Assembly (NCBI GenBank): GCA_964551985.1
Contig: CAZKFG010000048.1
Span: 1 to 17,415, forward strand
Length of the DNA stretch: 17,415 bases
Source of the DNA: CAZKFG01 sp964551985
GTDB taxonomy: Bacteria; Bacillota; Negativicutes; Acidaminococcales; JAISLQ01
Direction of reading: 5' to 3'
Below, one piece after another: positions 6,373 to 13,448 of the stretch. Positions within the stretch are counted from its first letter, which is position 1. Every line of letters begins with the position of its first letter. The notes beneath the pieces are model-generated. The model worked only from the letters and a program-made list of their open reading frames with translations. It searched no databases and was not told where the DNA came from. Made by a program: the position numbers and the translations under genes.

Positions 6373-6783
6373 ATGAAGTTACGCAACCGCAAAGAATTTA
6401 AACCGCCGGAGCTGATGATCATTCCGATGATTGACATAATGTTTTTCTTGCTTGTATTTTTTATGCTAGGAACATTATACATGGTTGAACAAAAAACTTT
6501 GCCTGTCAAATTACCAACAGCTCAAAGTGCCAGTATTGATACTAAAAGTAACTTTGTTGTAACTTTGAAAAAAGATGGTACGATTTATTTAGATGACAAA
6601 CAGGCACAGCTATCTAGTTTGCTAAAACAGGCACAATTAGAGAGCAAAGCTAACCCCAATCTCGCTATAATAGTGCGGGCAGATAAAGATGTTGACTATG
6701 GCAAAGTAATAAGCTTAATAGACAGTTTAAAAAGTTCAGGGATAAATCGTTTTGCACTGGCTACCGAGAGGGCGGATAAATGA
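6373..6783 (+). CDS. exbD: ExbD/TolR-family biopolymer transport protein
   Basis: Second subunit of the proton-driven TonB motor, 136 residues, the usual length. A short cytoplasmic N-terminus (KLRNRKEFKPPELMIIPMID) leads into one membrane helix (about 17-38). Asp21 in PMIDIMFFLLVFFML is the conserved membrane aspartate thought to carry protons. A periplasmic domain follows, with the family pattern VTLKKDGTIYLDD and IIVRADKDVDYGKVISLIDSLKSSGI. It starts two bases after the exbB stop codon and overlaps tonB by four bases (ATGA), so the three genes are translationally coupled and under the same B12 control. Confidence 0.93.
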   Translation: MKLRNRKEFKPPELMIIPMIDIMFFLLVFFMLGTLYMVEQKTLPVKLPTAQSASIDTKSNFVVTLKKDGTIYLDDKQAQLSSLLKQAQLESKANPNLAIIVRADKDVDYGKVISLIDSLKSSGINRFALATERADK

Positions 6784-7535
6784 TGATGGTTGAACAAAAA
6801 CGCTGGCAGGTAGGATTTTTAAGCTCTATGTTTTTTCACTTTTTTTTGTTTTTGCTTGTGGCAATTTTTGTCAGCACAAGTACTAGCACAATTTTGCCAA
6901 AAGAACAAATAGTAGAGATTGATTATGTCGCTGGTGATGGCATAGCAGGCGGTGGCGGGGGACAAGCTGATTTAAAGCCTATAAACCAATCTACAGCTGA
7001 AAATATATCTACAAATCAAACCTTTGACCAAGATAGTATTTCTGACAACAATGTTAAGCAGGAAAATTCCAATATACAAAATACTCAATCTATGCCAAGT
7101 AGTGCAGGAAGCTCATCGGGTATAGGTGGCACTGGTAGCGGTTCAGGGACTGGTAGCGGTAGTGGCACGGGATCAGGCTCTGGTAGTGGCAGTGGTTCTG
7201 GCTCTGGTTCGGGTTCGGGTTCGGGTAGCGGCTCTGGGGCTGGTAGTGGTGGCGCGAAGGTAACTACATATCCTCGTATTATCAGCAATCCACAACCCAC
7301 TTACCCAATGCAAGCAAGAAAACAGGGCTTAGAAGGTGTAGTTAGAGTAAGGATGCTAGTAGATACAAATGGGAAAGTGCAAGAAGCACAAGTAGCTAAA
7401 TCTTCAGGGTATGAAATGTTAGATAATGCTGCGGTAAATGCAGTTTATAACTGGCGATTTAATGCAGCGAAAATCGCAAATGGGCAAGCAGTCAGTTGTT
7501 ATATTAATATGAGTATAGAATTTTATTTAAAATAA
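6780..7535 (+). CDS. tonB: TonB energy transducer with a Gly/Ser-repeat linker
   Basis: Links the ExbB/ExbD motor to TonB-dependent receptors in the outer membrane. In order: a short cytoplasmic start; one membrane helix (about 11-32) with Ser16 and His20 at the same numbers as the S/H motif of Escherichia coli TonB; a polar Asn/Gln/Ser stretch (50-106); a nearly pure Gly-Ser/Thr run (107-156); and a C-terminal TonB domain (about 162-251) with TYPRIISNPQPTYPMQARKQ, GVVRVRMLVDTNGKV and NWRF. The usual Pro-Glu/Pro-Lys spacer is replaced by Gly-Ser, which is flexible rather than rigid. ATG at 6780 overlaps the exbD stop codon; ATG at 6783 is an alternative. No receptor gene is in the window, but the upstream riboswitch suggests corrinoid uptake as a client. 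Confidence 0.92.
   Translation: MMMVEQKRWQVGFLSSMFFHFFLFLLVAIFVSTSTSTILPKEQIVEIDYVAGDGIAGGGGGQADLKPINQSTAENISTNQTFDQDSISDNNVKQENSNIQNTQSMPSSAGSSSGIGGTGSGSGTGSGSGTGSGSGSGSGSGSGSGSGSGSGSGAGSGGAKVTTYPRIISNPQPTYPMQARKQGLEGVVRVRMLVDTNGKVQEAQVAKSSGYEMLDNAAVNAVYNWRFNAAKIANGQAVSCYINMSIEFYLK
7098..7247 (+). repeat. Gly-Ser coding repeat in tonB
   Basis: About 50 codons alternating glycine with serine or threonine. Codon choice varies (GGT/GGC/GGG with AGC/AGT/TCT/TCG), but the stretch near 7206-7227 contains several identical GGTTCG units in a row, which could slip and change the linker length. Confidence 0.8.
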
Positions 7536-7565
7536 CTTACTATAAAAATAGTGAGTTATTTTTTT
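7531..7565 (+). terminator. Terminator of the exbB-exbD-tonB operon
   Basis: AATAACTTACTAT (7531-7543) pairs with ATAGTGAGTTATT (7548-7560), thirteen pairs with one T-G wobble, around an AAAA loop and followed by T. The tonB stop codon lies within the 5' arm. Confidence 0.9.
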
Positions 7566-7566
7566 C

Positions 7567-7594
7567 TTTACATATTGGCAAAATATGATAAACT
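7567..7594 (+). promoter_or_regulatory. Probable promoter of the radical SAM/DUF4130 operon
   Basis: TTTACA (7567-7572), a 16-base spacer and TAAACT (7589-7594) preceded by TGA, which makes an extended -10 box. It is the only good candidate in the short gap after the tonB terminator. Confidence 0.5.
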
Positions 7595-7624
7595 ATAAAC
7601 AAACAAATGTTCGCAGGTGATGAA

Positions 7625-8929
7625 ATGCAATTATTAGAAAAGCTAAAAATTCTCACAGATTCAGCTAAATACGATGTTGCTTGCACTTCCAGTGGTGCTG
7701 ATAAAAAAGCGCCTAAAAATGGTATTGGTAGTGCTTTGCCTTCTGGTATTTGTCACAGCTTTTCTGCTGATGGAAGGTGTATATCGCTGCTCAAAGTGCT
7801 TTTGGGCAATGTTTGTATTTATGATTGCAAATATTGCATAAATAGAAAATCAAACGACGTTCAAAGAGCGGTTTTTACGCCGCAAGAACTGGCAGATTTG
7901 ACAATGCAATTTTATAGACGCAATTATATAGAAGGCTTATTTTTAAGTTCAGGTGTTATTAAAAGTCCTGATTATACAAGTGAATTAATGATAAAAGCGC
8001 TGCAAATTTTACGCCATGATTACAATTTTTATGGTTATATTCACGCTAAAGCAATCCCAGGCGCAGACAATGGCTTGGTAGAGCGCTTAGGTCTTTTAGC
8101 AGACAGAATAAGCGTTAATATAGAACTGCCATCACAACATAGCCTGCAAAAACTAGCACCGGATAAAAGTAAATTGTCTATTTTTAAACCGATGAGTTTT
8201 ATCACAAACAAAAGACAAGAAAACAAAAAAGACTTAATTGTCTACAAAAAAGCACCACATTTTGCTCCGGCAGGGCAAAGTACACAGATGATAATTGGGG
8301 CTTCACCTGAAACAGACAAACAGATACTTGATTTAACACAAAGTCTATACAAAAGATATAGCTTAAAAAGAGTATTTTTCTCTGCTTACTTACCTGTTGT
8401 GCAAGACAACTTGTTGCCAGAACTACAAACAAAGCCGCCACTACTTAGAGAACACAGATTGTATCAGGCAGACTGGTTACTTCGTTTTTACAAATTTTCA
8501 GCAGGTGAAATACTAAGTGATAAAAACCCCAACTTTAATCCCTATCTTGACCCGAAATGCAACTGGGCTATTAATAATATGGATATTTTTCCGTTAGAAA
8601 TTAATAAGGCAAGCTATGAGCAATTGCTCAGAATACCAGGAGTTGGTGTTAAAAGTGCACAAAAGATTCTTGTAGCAAGAAGAATGTCAAAACTTAGTTT
8701 CGACGATTTGAAAAAACTTGGTGTAGTACTAAAAAGAGCTAGATACTTTGTTCTTTGTGATGGTAAAAAAGATCCTCTATTTAGCGAAAGTCCAACAAAT
8801 TTTTTAAAAGCTATGTTATCGAACAAAGAAAGAGAACTGCTTTTGCAGCAGACTTCTTTTAATACTAAGCAGACCAGTTTGTTCGAAGAAGAGAATAATA
8901 CCAATATAAGGCAGTGGTTAAATGCTTGA
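7625..8929 (+). CDS. Putative DNA modification/repair radical SAM protein (TIGR03916-like)
   Basis: Radical S-adenosylmethionine enzyme of 434 residues in a family placed in DNA repair or modification by its domains and neighbours; the reaction is unknown. The cluster motif CIYDCKYC supplies Cys64, Cys68 and Cys71 for a [4Fe-4S] cluster. The family-like start MQLLEKLKILTDSAKYDVAC and Cys-containing GICHSFSADGRCISLLK precede it. A helix-hairpin-helix DNA-binding element, INKASYEQLLRIPGVGVKSA and following, lies near residues 326-350. ATG at 7607 would add six residues, but it precedes the ribosome binding site GCAGGTGAT (7616-7624), so ATG at 7625 is chosen. It overlaps the next gene by eight bases. 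That partner is the usual companion of this family, often fused to a uracil-DNA glycosylase domain elsewhere. Family assignment is from memory of motif and context. Confidence 0.9.
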   Translation: MQLLEKLKILTDSAKYDVACTSSGADKKAPKNGIGSALPSGICHSFSADGRCISLLKVLLGNVCIYDCKYCINRKSNDVQRAVFTPQELADLTMQFYRRNYIEGLFLSSGVIKSPDYTSELMIKALQILRHDYNFYGYIHAKAIPGADNGLVERLGLLADRISVNIELPSQHSLQKLAPDKSKLSIFKPMSFITNKRQENKKDLIVYKKAPHFAPAGQSTQMIIGASPETDKQILDLTQSLYKRYSLKRVFFSAYLPVVQDNLLPELQTKPPLLREHRLYQADWLLRFYKFSAGEILSDKNPNFNPYLDPKCNWAINNMDIFPLEINKASYEQLLRIPGVGVKSAQKILVARRMSKLSFDDLKKLGVVLKRARYFVLCDGKKDPLFSESPTNFLKAMLSNKERELLLQQTSFNTKQTSLFEEENNTNIRQWLNA

Positions 8930-9665
8930 ACAACAAATTATATATATGTATGATGGAACTTTTGCAGGTTTTTTATGTTGTGTATTTCAAAGCTATGATA
9001 AAAAACAATTGCCACTTGACATTCAATCAATTAATGCTGGACAAACAAGTATTTTTGAAAGCATATATATAAAAACAGATAAAAAAAACGCACAAAGAGT
9101 GCAAAAATCCATCCAAACAAAATTGGGATTAGAAGTATATCAGTTTTTACAGAATGCCTTTTTGACAAATCTTTGGCAAAAAGAACTATATATGTTAGAG
9201 TTTATTCGCCTTGCCTATAAAGGCAATAAGAAAATACTTAAAATGCTAACACAGCCAACGGTACACAAACTAAATAAGGCAGTACAACATTTACATAATG
9301 AAACAATGCACCTGAGAGGTTTTTTAAGATTTAGCATATATGAGAAGGTTATGGTAGCAGTTATTACACCGAAAAATTTTGTTTTGCCACTTTTAGCACC
9401 ACATTTTAAAAATAGGTTTCCTAGAGAAAAATTTTTAATTTATGATAAAACAAATAGTGCTATTTGTATATATGAAAATGGGCAATTTAGCATTGATTTT
9501 GTACAAGAAATTCAGCTTCCATCACCAAACGATAAAGAGCTATATTACCGCACACTTTGGCGTGAATTTCACAAAACAATAGCTATAAAAGAACGAATAA
9601 ATCCAACCTGTCAAAATACCCTTTTAGCCAAAAGATATAGACCGTGCATGACGGAATTTCAATAA
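8922..9665 (+). CDS. TIGR03915/DUF4130 family putative DNA repair protein
   Basis: Protein of 247 residues with no signal peptide or membrane helix. It starts inside the end of the radical SAM gene (eight-base overlap), so the two are co-translated. The family is known from genomic pairing with the radical SAM/HhH protein and from fusions in which a uracil-DNA glycosylase domain follows; this copy stops at the DUF4130 part and has no such domain. Typical features include a YMYDGTFAGFLCCVF opening near residue 8, the segment HLRGFLRFSIYEKVMVAVI (about 130-150), suggestive of a folded core, and a conserved-looking LYYRTLWREFHKTIAIKERINP (about 206-227) near the end. No catalytic motif that I can name is visible. 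It probably acts with its neighbour in recognising or processing altered DNA. Confidence 0.85.
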   Translation: MLEQQIIYMYDGTFAGFLCCVFQSYDKKQLPLDIQSINAGQTSIFESIYIKTDKKNAQRVQKSIQTKLGLEVYQFLQNAFLTNLWQKELYMLEFIRLAYKGNKKILKMLTQPTVHKLNKAVQHLHNETMHLRGFLRFSIYEKVMVAVITPKNFVLPLLAPHFKNRFPREKFLIYDKTNSAICIYENGQFSIDFVQEIQLPSPNDKELYYRTLWREFHKTIAIKERINPTCQNTLLAKRYRPCMTEFQ

Positions 9666-9690
9666 AAAAGTGGCTTAAAGCCACTTTTTT
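9664..9690. terminator. Bidirectional terminator between convergent genes
   Basis: GTGGCT (9670-9675) pairs with AGCCAC (9679-9684) around TAA, flanked by six A and six T, so it can stop transcription on both strands. It overlaps the stop codons of the DUF4130 gene and the NlpC/P60 gene. Confidence 0.9.
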
Positions 9691-10978
9691 ATCTGTATGA
9701 CATAGCCGATGTTAAATTGTTAAAAAAGGTTTTGCCGTTGGCGTTTTTTAAGTTCAAATCACTAACGACAACCTTCATAACCCTGTCGCGTTGACCGTTT
9801 ATATAATGGCTACCCAGCGAGTGAATGGCATAATAGTCATTATTTATTTTGCCTAAATAAAGCATTGTATGACCAGGCATAAAAAGCACATCACCAGGTC
9901 TTAAAGCAGAGAACATAGTCTGACGGGAAGCCGTATCAAGATTAGTTAAAACAAAGTTTTTGCCAGCAGTTTTTTCCTGAATATCAGCATCACGTGGTAG
10001 TTCAACGCCAACTGTGCGGTAAACATTGGCAATAAATGAAGAACAATCAACACTGTTCTTGGACCAGCCACCCCAATCGTAGGGTGCATTTAGAAATTTA
10101 AAAGCTTGTTGCAAAATGTTATTTTTGGTATAAGGTAAAAATCCGAGATTGTAATTACTAGATTTTAATAAAGTACTTATAGTTTGCTCAAGTGAACCAT
10201 CTTTAGCAAGCTCTGGCACTAAAACATCAAACTTGTCAGTATAAGATTTTACTACAGGTATTTTAGCACCCATCTGATAAACAATATTTTTACCATTAGC
10301 TTTTAAAATAAATTTATCTGCTGTTACAACCAAAAACTGATTTGGCTTGACAAACTTAAGCCAGACATCTTTGCTTGTCTTTGCAACTTGCCAAACGGGC
10401 AACCAACCAGCGTAATTTCGCATTTGTACAAAATAAAAATTACCATTTTTACTCTTATGCAAAATGACAACAGGCTCACTAGGGTCAACAGCAGTAAGCT
10501 GCAATTGGTCAAAATGCTTGTCAACGGAAGATTCGAACCAACCACTATTTGTCGGCATTGCCCTTAAATTTGATCTTAAAATTGTAACGCCATATTGTAC
10601 TGGAATGCTAGGTAAAAGAGCAGAAATATTTAATTCACTCGTGATAATCTTTTTATAATTTTCAGATAATAAATGACCGTTAATATATAATTGATCGTCC
10701 AATAAGTTTTTATTTGCAAGTAGCATAGACTTTACTTTAGCAGTTGTTTGCACAGATGGATATGTAGACAAATCAACTACTGTGGGGGTTTTAAAGATAA
10801 TTGATTTATTTAATTGATAAATTTGCTCACGCGACAAAACAACTTTTGTGTTATCGGCATCTTTTTTTTGCCAAAAAGTAGCAGTATTAGCATCTTTGTC
10901 AGTTGAAATACCAATACAAAATGCCACTGATTGAACAGAAAAAATACACATAAAAACAGTCAATAAAAAAAATTTCAT
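9689..10978 (-). CDS. Secreted NlpC/P60-family cell-wall endopeptidase with SH3-like domains
   Basis: Predicted peptidoglycan hydrolase that cuts peptide cross-bridges, probably gamma-D-glutamyl-diamino acid bonds, in the periplasm. 429 residues. An N-terminal signal peptide (MKFFLLTVFMCIFSVQSVAF) has no clear lipobox, though Cys21 follows. A helical N-terminal region (about 45-125) and SH3-like region (about 130-260, RSNLRAMPTNSGWF, VQMRNYAGWLPVWQVA) precede the C-terminal NlpC/P60 domain (about 285-429). That domain shows YDWGGWSKNSVDCSS with Cys312, GHTMLYLG with His370, and AIHSLG with His386: the Cys/His/His triad. The build matches the multi-domain NlpC/P60 proteins with an N-terminal stabilising domain and two SH3b domains. 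The ATG start has GAGGAG six bases away. It is a single gene, divergent from tadA and convergent with the radical SAM operon. Confidence 0.92.
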   Translation of the reverse strand: MKFFLLTVFMCIFSVQSVAFCIGISTDKDANTATFWQKKDADNTKVVLSREQIYQLNKSIIFKTPTVVDLSTYPSVQTTAKVKSMLLANKNLLDDQLYINGHLLSENYKKIITSELNISALLPSIPVQYGVTILRSNLRAMPTNSGWFESSVDKHFDQLQLTAVDPSEPVVILHKSKNGNFYFVQMRNYAGWLPVWQVAKTSKDVWLKFVKPNQFLVVTADKFILKANGKNIVYQMGAKIPVVKSYTDKFDVLVPELAKDGSLEQTISTLLKSSNYNLGFLPYTKNNILQQAFKFLNAPYDWGGWSKNSVDCSSFIANVYRTVGVELPRDADIQEKTAGKNFVLTNLDTASRQTMFSALRPGDVLFMPGHTMLYLGKINNDYYAIHSLGSHYINGQRDRVMKVVVSDLNLKNANGKTFFNNLTSAMSYR

Positions 10979-11063
10979 AGATAACTCCTCAATTAAAACT
11001 TATATATATTATAACTATAAAAATGCTTTTCGCCAAACTATTTAAACAAAAATAAAAAATACA

Positions 11064-11092
11064 TTGAAAAAAAAGCCTAAAACTGCTAAAAT
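11064..11092 (+). promoter_or_regulatory. Promoter of tadA and tRNA-Ser
   Basis: TTGAAA (11064-11069), a 17-base spacer and TAAAAT (11087-11092) with an upstream TGC, an extended -10 box. Transcription would start near 11099, about 24 bases before tadA. Confidence 0.7.
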
Positions 11093-11122
11093 TATCAATA
11101 TATTGTTTAAAAAGTGGTGTAT

Positions 11123-11569
11123 ATGCAAGATAGAAAATATATGATGCTGGCGATAAAACAAGCTAAAATGGCGGTGCAAAAGGGCGAAATACCAGTAGGT
11201 GCAATAATTGTCAAAGATGACAAAATAATCGCCAAAGCACATAACCTAAAAGAGACAAAAGTAAATCCGCTTGCTCACGCCGAAATGCTAGCAATACAAA
11301 AAGCATTGAAAAAACTAGGTAGTATGTATCTTACAGATTGCACAATATACGTAACCTTAGAACCCTGTCCCATGTGTGCTGGCAGTATGCTTTTAAGTAG
11401 AATGACACGACTAGTATACGCTTGCCCTGAAAGCAAACTTGGCGCTGCTGAGTCTTTGTTTAATATAGTTGATAACAACAATATTAATCACAGGTTAGAG
11501 GTTAGAGCAGGGGTATGCGAGCAAGAGAGCAAGCAAATACTGCAAGAATTTTTCAAACAGAAAAGATAA
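11123..11569 (+). CDS. tadA: tRNA-specific adenosine deaminase TadA
   Basis: Zinc enzyme that converts adenosine 34 of tRNA-Arg(ACG) to inosine. 148 residues, normal length. The zinc and proton-transfer residues are present: HAE with His52 and Glu54, and PCPMC with Cys82 and Cys85. The rest of the family pattern is there too: VGAIIVKDDKIIAKAHN, TLEPCPMCAGSMLLSRM and the C-terminal ILQEFFKQKR. Two GTG codons at 11114 and 11117 could extend it by up to three residues, but ATG at 11123 gives the normal family start MQDRKYM. The ribosome binding site is weak (AAGTGGTG). The tRNA-Ser gene begins three bases after the stop codon, so both are probably on one transcript, an arrangement related to the tRNA-Ser/tadA neighbourhood known in other Firmicutes. 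Confidence 0.96.
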   Translation: MQDRKYMMLAIKQAKMAVQKGEIPVGAIIVKDDKIIAKAHNLKETKVNPLAHAEMLAIQKALKKLGSMYLTDCTIYVTLEPCPMCAGSMLLSRMTRLVYACPESKLGAAESLFNIVDNNNINHRLEVRAGVCEQESKQILQEFFKQKR

Positions 11570-11572
11570 TAT

Positions 11573-11660
<88 letters not shown>

Positions 11661-11670
11661 AAATAAAAAA

Positions 11671-11699
11671 TGTGTCTAGAGTTTCTAGACACATTTTTT
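11671..11699 (+). terminator. Terminator of tadA and tRNA-Ser
   Basis: TGTGTCTAGA (11671-11680) pairs perfectly with TCTAGACACA (11684-11693) around GTT and is followed by six T. The remaining gap to 11843 shows no gene. Confidence 0.93.
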
Positions 11700-11843
11700 A
11701 ACACTTAGTATGTTACAATTTTAATAACATTTTAAAAACCGCAACAGCATATAAAACGTAGTTTTCATAATTATAATATGTTTTATAAATAATACTATAG
11801 ACTTAATGAAATACCAATTGTAAAAAAGCAAAGTTATTAAATT

Positions 11844-12242
11844 TTATTTGCTAAATTCTCCAATTTTTTTATCTTCAATTGAAACATGATTAATAAGCCA
11901 ATCGGAGATAATTTTTATTGTTTCCAATCTTACTTTTAAACTAGTAGCGCCACTAGTTTCATAGTCTTTTTTTACAGTAGTTAACTTATCTATAAATGCT
12001 TTATGTGCTGCTTTTTGGTTTTCAATACGAGGATAATTTATTTTTGCCATGTATTGTTCTTCTTCTTTAAAATGTTTTATTACATAATCGTCTAACTGTT
12101 TTAACGCTTTTCCTACTTGTTCGGCTCCTTTTTGTTGATTACAAGCTTCAAAAAAATCGTTTGAAAAAGCAAAAAGTGTTTTGTGTTGTTCATCAATTAA
12201 ATTGACGCCTACTTTTAATTTTTCTGTCCAAACAAATGCCAT
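11844..12242 (-). CDS. Bacteriohemerythrin-like diiron protein with one substituted ligand
   Basis: Small cytoplasmic four-helix protein (132 residues) of the hemerythrin family, which binds O2 at a diiron centre and serves in oxygen sensing or delivery. Ligands visible: His20 in DEQHK, His57 and Glu61 in HFKEEE, His80 in AAHKAFI, His119 and Asp124 in HVSIED. The residue four before His80, normally histidine in the HxxxH pair, is Gln76 (NQKAAH), so six of seven usual ligands remain. The ATG at 12242 follows a perfect AAGGAGGTGAT ribosome binding site; the GTG at 12251 lies inside that site and is rejected. It is a single gene. No signal peptide or fused signalling domain is present. Upstream lies a long AT palindrome that may be its control site. 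Confidence 0.9.
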   Translation of the reverse strand: MAFVWTEKLKVGVNLIDEQHKTLFAFSNDFFEACNQQKGAEQVGKALKQLDDYVIKHFKEEEQYMAKINYPRIENQKAAHKAFIDKLTTVKKDYETSGATSLKVRLETIKIISDWLINHVSIEDKKIGEFSK

Positions 12243-12299
12243 GACTATCACCTCCTTTCGATAATTAGTCTATTTTGTGAAAATATATTAACTTTAGTT

Positions 12300-12327
12300 G
12301 TTTTAAAAAATTATAATTTTTTAAAAC
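12300..12327. repeat. Perfect 28-base palindrome upstream of the hemerythrin gene
   Basis: The 14 bases GTTTTAAAAAATTA (12300-12313) are the exact reverse complement of TAATTTTTTAAAAC (12314-12327). The palindrome contains TATAAT, so it could hold a -10 box as well as an operator. It lies 57 bases upstream of the hemerythrin start. A smaller palindrome, TAGAAAAATTTCTA, follows at about 12340-12353. The rest of the gap from 12243 to 12668 is very AT-rich and shows no gene beyond the promoter at 12554. Confidence 0.6.
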
Positions 12328-12553
12328 TTTCGTTTAAGATAGAAAAATTTCTATATAGACTTTATAAAGGCATAAATACTGCATAATAAAAAATTCATTT
12401 TATGAAATTATACCAAATTATAGGATAAATTGCAATTGTAAGTAATTACTGCTTATCACAGTTAAGACTGATTTTTTTCTATAAAATTGAAGAAAAATAG
12501 TATAACTTGTTTGTTCTACTTTAAGTTTATTTTGCCATAAGATAAAGCTTATA

Positions 12554-12582
12554 TTGCCATGAAAAGTGTTGTATGTTACAAT
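12554..12582 (+). promoter_or_regulatory. Promoter of the surface-glycan operon
   Basis: TTGCCA (12554-12559), a 17-base spacer and TACAAT (12577-12582) with the extended -10 element TGT. Transcription would start near 12589, about 80 bases before the first gene. Confidence 0.7.
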
Positions 12583-12668
12583 GATTATAGTTTTTAAAAG
12601 AATAATTTTTACGAACTGATTATTAAAATTTCAAATACTTTATTAATAAACTTAAACGAGGTAATAAC

Positions 12669-13424
12669 TTGCCAAGCCTAGCTATCGTTATATTAACTTA
12701 TAATGAAGAAAAAGATATAGAAAGATGTATTCAAGCAGCAAGACTTTGTCAACCGACAGAAATAATCATTGTTGATGATAATAGCACTGATAAAACAGTG
12801 GAGCTTGCTCAACGCTGTAGCGCAACAGTTTACATAAGATCATTAGCTGGAGACTTTTCTGCCCAGCGCAACTTTGCGCTTGAAAAAGTTAGTACGGATT
12901 ACGTTTTTTTCCTTGATGCCGATGAGGTTGTGACTGAGCAGTTAGCAGATAGCATTAAAAAAGAATTTGCTACAAATAAAAAAAGAGGATATGGTTTTTA
13001 TCGTAACAACATTGCTTTTGGTAAAAGGATAAACCATGGTCCATTAGCGCCAGAGTATATTGAGAGAATATTTCCTAGTGATAGTGTAGTTTGGCAAGGC
13101 AAAGTACATGAAAAAGCTGTTTGTAGCTGTGAAATTATTTTATTAAAAGGTGTTATTTGTCATTATACTTATAAAACATGGGAGCAGTATCTGCATAAGA
13201 TGAATCAATATTCTACATTGGCTGCTGAAAAAATGTATAAAACTGGTAAAAAGTGTTATATTTTCAAGGATTTATTTTTAAGACCATTGTTTGCTTTTTT
13301 AAAAATGTTTGTCCTCAAAAAAGGTTTTTTAGATGGCACTACAGGGTTTGCTCTTTGCTTTTTTTATAGTATGTATACTTTTAGTAAATATATTAAGTTA
13401 AAAGCCATTTATCAGCAAAAATAA
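12669..13424 (+). CDS. Glycosyltransferase family 2, WaaE/KdtX-like
   Basis: Cytoplasmic-side GT-A glycosyltransferase of 251 residues, probably adding a hexose to the LPS inner core. The N-terminal nucleotide-binding pattern ILTYNEEKDIERCI (8-21) and IVDDNSTDKT (33-42) is followed by DFSAQRNFAL and the metal-binding LDADE near residue 81-85. The middle part IERIFPSDSVVWQGKVHE and HYTYKTWEQYLHKMNQYS, and the C-terminal hydrophobic FLDGTTGFALCFFYSMYTF, match the WaaE/KdtX branch. It uses a TTG start behind CGAGGTAA at good spacing. It is first in the surface-glycan operon, with a good promoter about 90 bases upstream, and is followed after 24 bases by the heptosyltransferase. The sugar and acceptor cannot be told from sequence. 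Confidence 0.88.
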   Translation: MPSLAIVILTYNEEKDIERCIQAARLCQPTEIIIVDDNSTDKTVELAQRCSATVYIRSLAGDFSAQRNFALEKVSTDYVFFLDADEVVTEQLADSIKKEFATNKKRGYGFYRNNIAFGKRINHGPLAPEYIERIFPSDSVVWQGKVHEKAVCSCEIILLKGVICHYTYKTWEQYLHKMNQYSTLAAEKMYKTGKKCYIFKDLFLRPLFAFLKMFVLKKGFLDGTTGFALCFFYSMYTFSKYIKLKAIYQQK

Positions 13425-13448
13425 TAATAGGGCGGCGTATTAAGTTTT

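Noticed and set aside
7085..7300. Minus-strand frame rich in PEPEPEP, resembling the Pro-Glu spacer of classical TonB
   Set aside because: It is the reverse complement of the Gly-Ser codons of tonB; the real gene is on the plus strand. It has no ribosome binding site and no flanking domain.
12243..12668. Possible small gene or RNA in the 426-base gap
   Set aside because: Apart from the palindromes and the promoter at 12554 the stretch is AT-rich with frequent stops, and I saw no open frame with a ribosome binding site and no recognisable RNA family.
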